Below, piece by piece: positions 31,504-40,000 of a DNA stretch of 40,000 nt. The first letter of the stretch is position 1, and each line of letters opens with the position of its first letter. Under the pieces are notes generated by a model. The model did not search any database. It was not told the DNA's origin and saw only the letters and a list, made by a program, of their open reading frames with translations. The stretch is from Botryococcus braunii (Eukaryota > Chlorophyta > Trebouxiophyceae), in assembly GCA_002005505.1 (NCBI GenBank), contig KV908522.1, positions 25,001 to 65,000 on the forward strand. Direction: 5' to 3'. Position numbers and translations under genes: made by a program.

Positions 31504-31684
31504 TATGGGGGGGTGGGGGGGGGGGGTTGATCAATGACGGTCGATTCTAGGGTCATGACGTCCAATTTGTTAGGGTTGTTGGGGATTTCGAGGTGAGGGG
31601 TTGTGATTTTCTCCGATTGTAAAATTATATATTTCGAAACCGAAACGATTAGAAACGTTACAGATTTCGAAACCGAAACATCAC

Positions 31685-31762
31685 GAGTGAAGCCTATCCT
31701 AACCGCACACCATATATTATATAAACCCCGCATGCGGGTACGCGGAATCCAGGGGCCAAAGA
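31685..31762. repeat. Interspersed repeat fragment (copy 2)
   Basis: Starts GAGTGAAGCCTATCCTAAC and shares CACACCATA, GCATGCGG, ACGCG and CAGGGGCC with 14,274-14,343. Probably a shared end of a transposable element. Confidence 0.65.
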
Positions 31763-31871
31763 CAGAAGGTGATAGTAAAAGACTCTGGGGAACAGTTAAT
31801 TTAAAATGTTCCCCCTGAGTACTGGGAAGGGAGACAACGACGGGGCAAAAGAATGTCTTTTGGGTCATTGC

Positions 31872-32068
31872 AAAGAAGAAGAAGAAGAAGAAGAAGAAGA
31901 AGAAGGAGATGAAGAAGAATGTAGCGCGCCGGTAGGCATGCCTACCGGCGCGCTACATTCTTCTTCATCTCCTTCTTCTTCTTCTTCTTCTTCTTCTCCT
32001 TCTTCTTCTTCTTCTTCTTCTTCTTCTTCTTCTTCTTCTTCTTCTTCTTCTTCTTCTTCTTCTTCTTC
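31872..32068. repeat. GAA then CTT trinucleotide tracts
   Basis: A (GAA)n tract to about 31,904, then the palindrome core, then (CTT)n with one CTC interruption to 32,068. Any coding reading (poly-Glu, poly-Ser, poly-Lys) is a repeat artefact. Confidence 0.95.
31880..31997. repeat. 118-bp perfect palindrome in a GAA/CTT tract
   Basis: Two 59-bp arms meet without a spacer at 31,938/31,939. The core GGTAGGCATGCCTACC is flanked by GCGCGC-type sequence and then by GAAGAA...CTTCTTC. The first mismatch is 31,879 against 31,998. Beyond it the CTT tract continues to 32,068, so a looser hairpin is longer still. Confidence 0.95.
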
Positions 32069-32196
32069 GCAGACGGTGCCGGGGCTCGTGGGTACATTGG
32101 TACTGGGTGTAGCCTCCTAGGCTCGCACAGTATATGGTATGGTGTTCGGACCATACTAGCACTTTCGTCGGTGCACGACCATCCTTTCCAAGAATA

Positions 32197-32372
32197 TTAC
32201 AAAGAAGACGAAGAAGAAGAAGAAGCAGACGAAGAAGAAGAAGAAGAAGAAGAAGAAGAAGAAGAAGAAGAAGAAGAAGAAGAAGAAGAAGAAGAGGAGG
32301 AGGAGGAGGAGGAGGAGGAGGAGGAGGAGGAGGAAGCGGTGGAGGAGGAGGAGGAGGAGGAGGAAGACGGAT
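32197..32372. repeat. GAA/GAG trinucleotide tract
   Basis: (GAA)n from about 32,199 to 32,295, passing into (GGA)n to about 32,365. It is complementary to the CTT tract 130 bp to its left. It lies about 590 bp upstream of the AP1M start codon. Confidence 0.95.
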
Positions 32373-32954
32373 GAGGGATGCCAGTTCTGGTTGGACTGCG
32401 CCGCGCAGTCTGCGCGACCACGGCCGTTACCGGCGACCTCAGATTCCTACATGCAGCCCATGTGACTGAACGATCGAAGGTCATAAATGTGTCACGTGAC
32501 TCGCAACGGGATGCTTTTCGGTGCCTGTCCAGGAGTGCACTTTGAGCCTTTTAACCTTAACAGCGACAGAGATAAAAACTTGCAAAGAATAGACATACAT
32601 GTTGATTACATCTCTCTCTCTTAACCCTCGTAGATCATTGTAAACCCACTTTGCTTTATGGTAGAGACATCGGGCATAGTTGTTTGTTTGGAGGAGCATA
32701 GGGCCAAGCTGCGCGAGTTGGTCTCCTTGACAGGGATAACTATTCGGCCTGAAGCCTTGGATCATATTATAAGCTTACTAGCCCTTGGGGCTGCGCCCAG
32801 CAGCTTGGCGACGGTGCTCGCAGCAATTTCAAGACCGCCTGGGGGCGCTATTGGTGCTAGGCAGTATCCTACCTCAGCGGGTAGAAGATAGTTTCACGAA
32901 ATTATCAGCAGCATTCTATTTTGTGGATCTGCTGAGTACGAGGAGGAACTTGGG

Positions 32955-36918
<3,964 letters not shown>

Positions 36919-38106
36919 CGCGCCTCCACCTCAAATCTCTTTAGCCTTTGTTAACAAAGGCTAAAGAGCACCATTGTTGGTAATGTCTGAGGGTTACAGA
37001 AAGAGCACCGTAGCTGTTTGCAAGTTCTATTGGGTCCAGGAGGCAGGAATCAGCCATTTCCGCCTTCTGCATCGTCTGCTTGAATATACATTGTTACATG
37101 GATTCCATTTGGCCCAGATCTGCACTTTATAAATGGTCGTTGGCTTGTTTGATTTTGTCTAAGCGCTGGCTGACGGATAGTCACAGAAAGATTTTCGTGT
37201 CTGTGGTCTGAAGTGCGCACGTAATCTGTAAATGTAACCCATGATTGGAACTACTCGACAACCATGCCACCTGTCGAAAGGAAAAGCGGGCAATTGAGAT
37301 CAGCATGAGAAATGCCGCTTTACCTGATTTGAATACAGAAAGGTTAACATGGACATTGTCCGCCTCCGGCGGATCATTCAAAGTTTCTCTTTGGCCCAGA
37401 CATCTCCTATGATTTGTGTTATGTATCCCTCTGGTACACGGTGTCTAAAACTGTCAGTGCAGGTCCTTTCCAGGCCAGGCCAGGTCCAGGAATTTCATAC
37501 TCGTCTCCACCAGGAGCTACGCCACATTAGGACAGTCCAGGCTACAGACATGTGACGGCAGATGTAGGTCCATGGCCATGCTTGCAACAAGGTGGCTGCA
37601 GTTTATAAACAAAGCCGTAGTTCCCAAGTTCGTTAGCTCTGACCAGGGTCTTAATGTCTGCAGATAAGGCAACGTGAAAGCATGCGTCATAGAAAACATT
37701 TTTTCCGTCCTAGGAATTGATTCTTTGCCAAGGTTGAGACTGGCTCGTTGTCTGCCGTGGCTTAAGCTTTCCATGCAACCAAAGACCCATTCACGGGAGC
37801 CTTCCGGAAGTAGCAGAGCCATATGGTCCTGTAAGAATCATTAGGATCTGCTAGCCTTTGCAAGTCTGCTCTTTTGGAACCTATTAGCTAAAGACTGGAT
37901 GGACGATGGGGTCGGGTCTTGCCAAGTTTGGTACAACACTGCGCACTGATAGCCCTTTGGCCAAGATCTTGATGTCAAGCCGGGACTGTAATTGGGTTGT
38001 GAGTTGCTTGCAGCTTCAAGGGAACCTCCTAAGTCGATTTGGTCATTATTTGAACAAAAGTGTGGAAAGTTGAAGGGGTTAAATAATATGGACCGCAGCA
38101 GTGGTA
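36919..38106. other. Convergent spacer between AP1M and the MNS1-like gene
   Basis: Must hold both 3' UTRs. The only clear structure is a 32-bp palindrome at 36,937-36,968. I saw no coding sequence. Confidence 0.6.
36937..36968. repeat. 32-bp perfect palindrome just after the AP1M stop codon
   Basis: CTCTTTAGCCTTTGTT and its complement meet at GTTAAC with no spacer, 19 bp after TAG. In the mRNA it would form a strong hairpin at the start of the 3' UTR. Confidence 0.93.
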
Positions 38107-40000
38107 TTATTGGGCACATGCTGATCCGTCTATTGCTTGAACGGCTGCTCGGGGAAGGTACTTGCGCAAGTGTGCTGCCTGAGCCAACAACCGCTCCTTT
38201 TCTTGTGACACGAGTTCTTCCTCCCCCTGGCGTAAAGCCGCTTCGCGTTCTTGCTCCGCCAGTTCCCGTTCCTGTGCACATTCTTTTACTTATGGGTACC
38301 CCAACATATTTTTTCCTCCTTACAAGCTGTAGAGATCTGAGCAGACTACTGCGCCACCCCCCCACCCCCCCGGCGGGGGTCCCCGCTTCGATCCCTTTCC
38401 CAGTTATCCAGCCCCCCTCAGCGGCATCCAGCCCCCCTCAGCGTCACACCTCACCCTGATGCATGCTTTTTACTCGAGCATATCTCACCGGCCCCTTGCT
38501 CTATCTACAACATCTATCGAATTCAGTGGCGTGCTTGGCGACTTGCTCCCCCTCTTTTGGCGTGACGCTATGTAGGCCAACCGTCTCAATTATCTAGTAT
38601 GTTGGCCTAAACCGCACCGGGTGAAATTGCGTTTGCATAGAGCTTCAGCCTCAAGGCTGTCCCTCAAGGAACCTTGACCACCCATGGGCCCTCAGAGGGA
38701 GTTGATCATGACCTTCCATGTGCATGAGGATTCGCATGCTGCAAGCTGCCGAAACAAGCATTTTAAGCATGCAGAAGGCCAAAATCCGTGCCCCCTATGG
38801 AATCTCCTTAGTCAATTCAGATTAAATACGCGCAAGGCCATAGAGGGAGGGATGCAACCACCAGGAGTTGTACCGCATCCTGATGACACTGAGTAACCTT
38901 ACGTATGGTAATCCCACGACACTGACTGGCAAAGCATGGACACGGACAGATGCCAGTTAGATCATGACCAAAAGGGGGCGTGGGGCCGGGGGGGGGGGGG
39001 GGGGGAGGGGCAATTACCCTTGCGGCAGCGTACATCTCCCTTTTTTGCTCCACGAGGCACTCTACTTCTCTCAAGTGTTCTGCAACCTTGATCCTGCGCT
39101 TCATGGCGTTCATCTGTTCGACCCTGTCCTCCTCTGCAAGCTTGTCCAGCATCTTCTTGCGGAACAATTTTTCTTCCTCTTGCTGCTTCTCCAGTTTTTC
39201 TACCTGCAAGCCCACCAAAAGCCTTTGAAGCGAGGAACAAAACCTTGACGGAGCTCTGTGATTCTTCAATTCATTCAGTCCCCTCTCTCGCCCTTTCGCT
39301 CAAGCGCACGAGGGATGGGCATCTGTCTACGTCGCATGAGGCACATGCGCATGCACAACGGATTGTGCACGCCCCTCGCGCAACACGCACATGTCATGAC
39401 TTCCAGTGCCTACATGTCTTTCACCCTGTGATCCTCCTTCCGCTCCCCCGGCCTCTTTCCAACCCCATGGGAGTCTCGAATCAACGGTCCACCTAATGCT
39501 TTCAGCAGCTCCTCTAGCCTCGATTTGAAAAAGGTTTGCTTGGGCAGACTTAAAACACCCAAGCTTGGCAGAGTTCAACACGTATGCTCGGCAGACTTCA
39601 ATACGTATGCTTGGGCAGACTCGAAGACAGATGTCTTGGCAGACTATCACGGGTGGCTGGGCAGACTTTCACACAGACCTTTGGGCAGATTTACAGCACG
39701 TCTGTTTGAGCAGTCTTCGAGACCGAGGCTTGGGCGGACGTGGCACACAGATGTCAAGGCATGTTCGAATCCGGTGCCCCGCCAGACACTGAGAGAGGGC
39801 CAACCTTGAGGCGCTGCTGCTCCAGGTTGGCAGCCAACATCTCCTGGCGAAGGCGGGCCTGCTTCTGAGCCGCAGCTTCGGCAGCAGCCCGCGCCTTCTG
39901 ATAGGCCTCCTCCGCGTACAGCAGGTTGATGAGGCGCTCTTCCTCGGCCCGGCTGGCTGCCTCGGCCTCTTGCTGCCCCTTGATGTGCTCGTAAACCCTG
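38107..40000 (-). CDS. MNS1: MNS1-like axonemal coiled-coil protein, last three exons (gene continues past 40,000)
   Basis: MNS1 is a TPH-domain protein that sits inside axonemal doublet microtubules and is needed for motile flagella. Exons visible are 39,805-40,000 (open at the right edge), 39,018-39,203 and 38,107-38,271, all joining in phase 0. The first is an acidic/Ala-Gln coiled coil with RLINLLYAEEAYQKA. The second reads EKLFRKKMLDKLAEEDRVEQ followed by MNAMKRRIKVAEHLREVE, the most diagnostic MNS1 block (KFAEDDRIEQMNAQKRRM in relatives). The third reads KERLLAQAAHLRKYLPRAAV, matching the LL-EHA-LLGYLPKGV end of MNS1, then the stop TAA at 38,107-38,109. Its donors are GTTGGC and GTAATT. 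A gene for this protein implies flagellated cells. Related TPH proteins (TCHP, CFAP45, CFAP53) are less likely given the YLP tail. Confidence 0.85.
39539..39756. repeat. About nine units of a 24-bp degenerate tandem repeat in the MNS1-like intron
   Basis: Units begin near 39,539, 39,563, 39,589, 39,611, 39,636, 39,659, 39,681, 39,706 and 39,731. The consensus start is TTGGGCAGACTT, followed by a variable CACG/CAGATG half. It lies in the intron between exons 39,018-39,203 and 39,805-40,000. Confidence 0.85.

Larger units (their letters stand above)
27389..32954. other. Region between NOT1 and AP1M: repeats and retroelements, NOT1 5' exons not identified
   Basis: Contains the left arm remainder, the retroelement tail (28,411-28,938), the LINE (29,012-30,500), the right arm (30,503-31,503), the palindrome and GAA/CTT tracts, and then about 580 bp that must include the AP1M promoter and 5' leader. 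I could not place a transcription start. The NOT1 N-terminal coding sequence should precede exon 1 on the minus strand but none of its conserved blocks was recognised. Confidence 0.6.

Noticed and set aside
31806..32484. Poly-Ser, poly-Lys, poly-Arg and poly-Glu frames
   Set aside because: Products of GAA/CTT/GAG trinucleotide tracts open in all frames.
32658..32891. Open frame just upstream of AP1M as an extra N-terminal exon
   Set aside because: AP1M has its canonical MAASALFIL start at 32,955; the upstream frame matches nothing in the family and is out of context.
39690..39795. Possible tRNA from the sequence GTTCGAATCCGGTGCCCC
   Set aside because: It resembles a T-arm, but no matching acceptor stem or anticodon arm lies upstream; it is at the end of the minisatellite.

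Overview
The window is eukaryotic nuclear DNA. Genes are split into many short exons with GT-AG introns, and most introns carry very long GT/AC, GA/CT and GGGA microsatellites. The gene products fit a streptophyte alga with flagellated gametes. There is a plant-type AP-1 mu adaptin, a NOT1 scaffold closer to land-plant NOT1 than to animal CNOT1 in several blocks, and an MNS1-like axonemal protein. A charophyte such as Chara is my best guess. This is an inference from gene content and intron style, not a database result.

Three genes can be read exon by exon. (1) A NOT1/CNOT1 gene fills about half of the window on the minus strand (stop at 7,440; first confident exon ends at about 27,279). I reconstructed 31 exons whose phases join throughout, about 2,017 residues. 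They cover the part of the N-terminal domain after the first ~200-250 residues, the HEAT region, the MIF4G domain that binds CAF1, the CNOT9-binding domain and the C-terminal NOT1 superfamily homology domain. (2) AP1M lies on the plus strand (32,955-36,918), with 8 exons and 425 aa, complete. (3) The last three exons of an MNS1-like gene lie on the minus strand (38,107 to beyond 40,000), convergent with AP1M.

The flanks are rearranged. Positions 1-4,465 hold a degraded same-strand duplicate of part of NOT1 (counterparts of exons 23, 20, 19 and 18). It has frameshifts, has lost two exons, and has a 5'-truncated LINE inserted inside its exon 18. The intact gene preserves the matching empty site. 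Upstream of NOT1, its first recognisable exon and flanking introns are duplicated as a diverged inverted repeat (arms about 26,990-28,030 and 30,503-31,503). The arms enclose a second LINE copy and another retroelement ORF tail. The NOT1 N-terminus is not recognisable in this window. A 118-bp perfect palindrome inside GAA/CTT tracts sits between this structure and AP1M.

I found no CRISPR array, tRNA, rRNA, operon or defence-type system. The interest here is in genome dynamics (duplication, retrotransposition, fold-back DNA, microsatellite expansion) around housekeeping genes.
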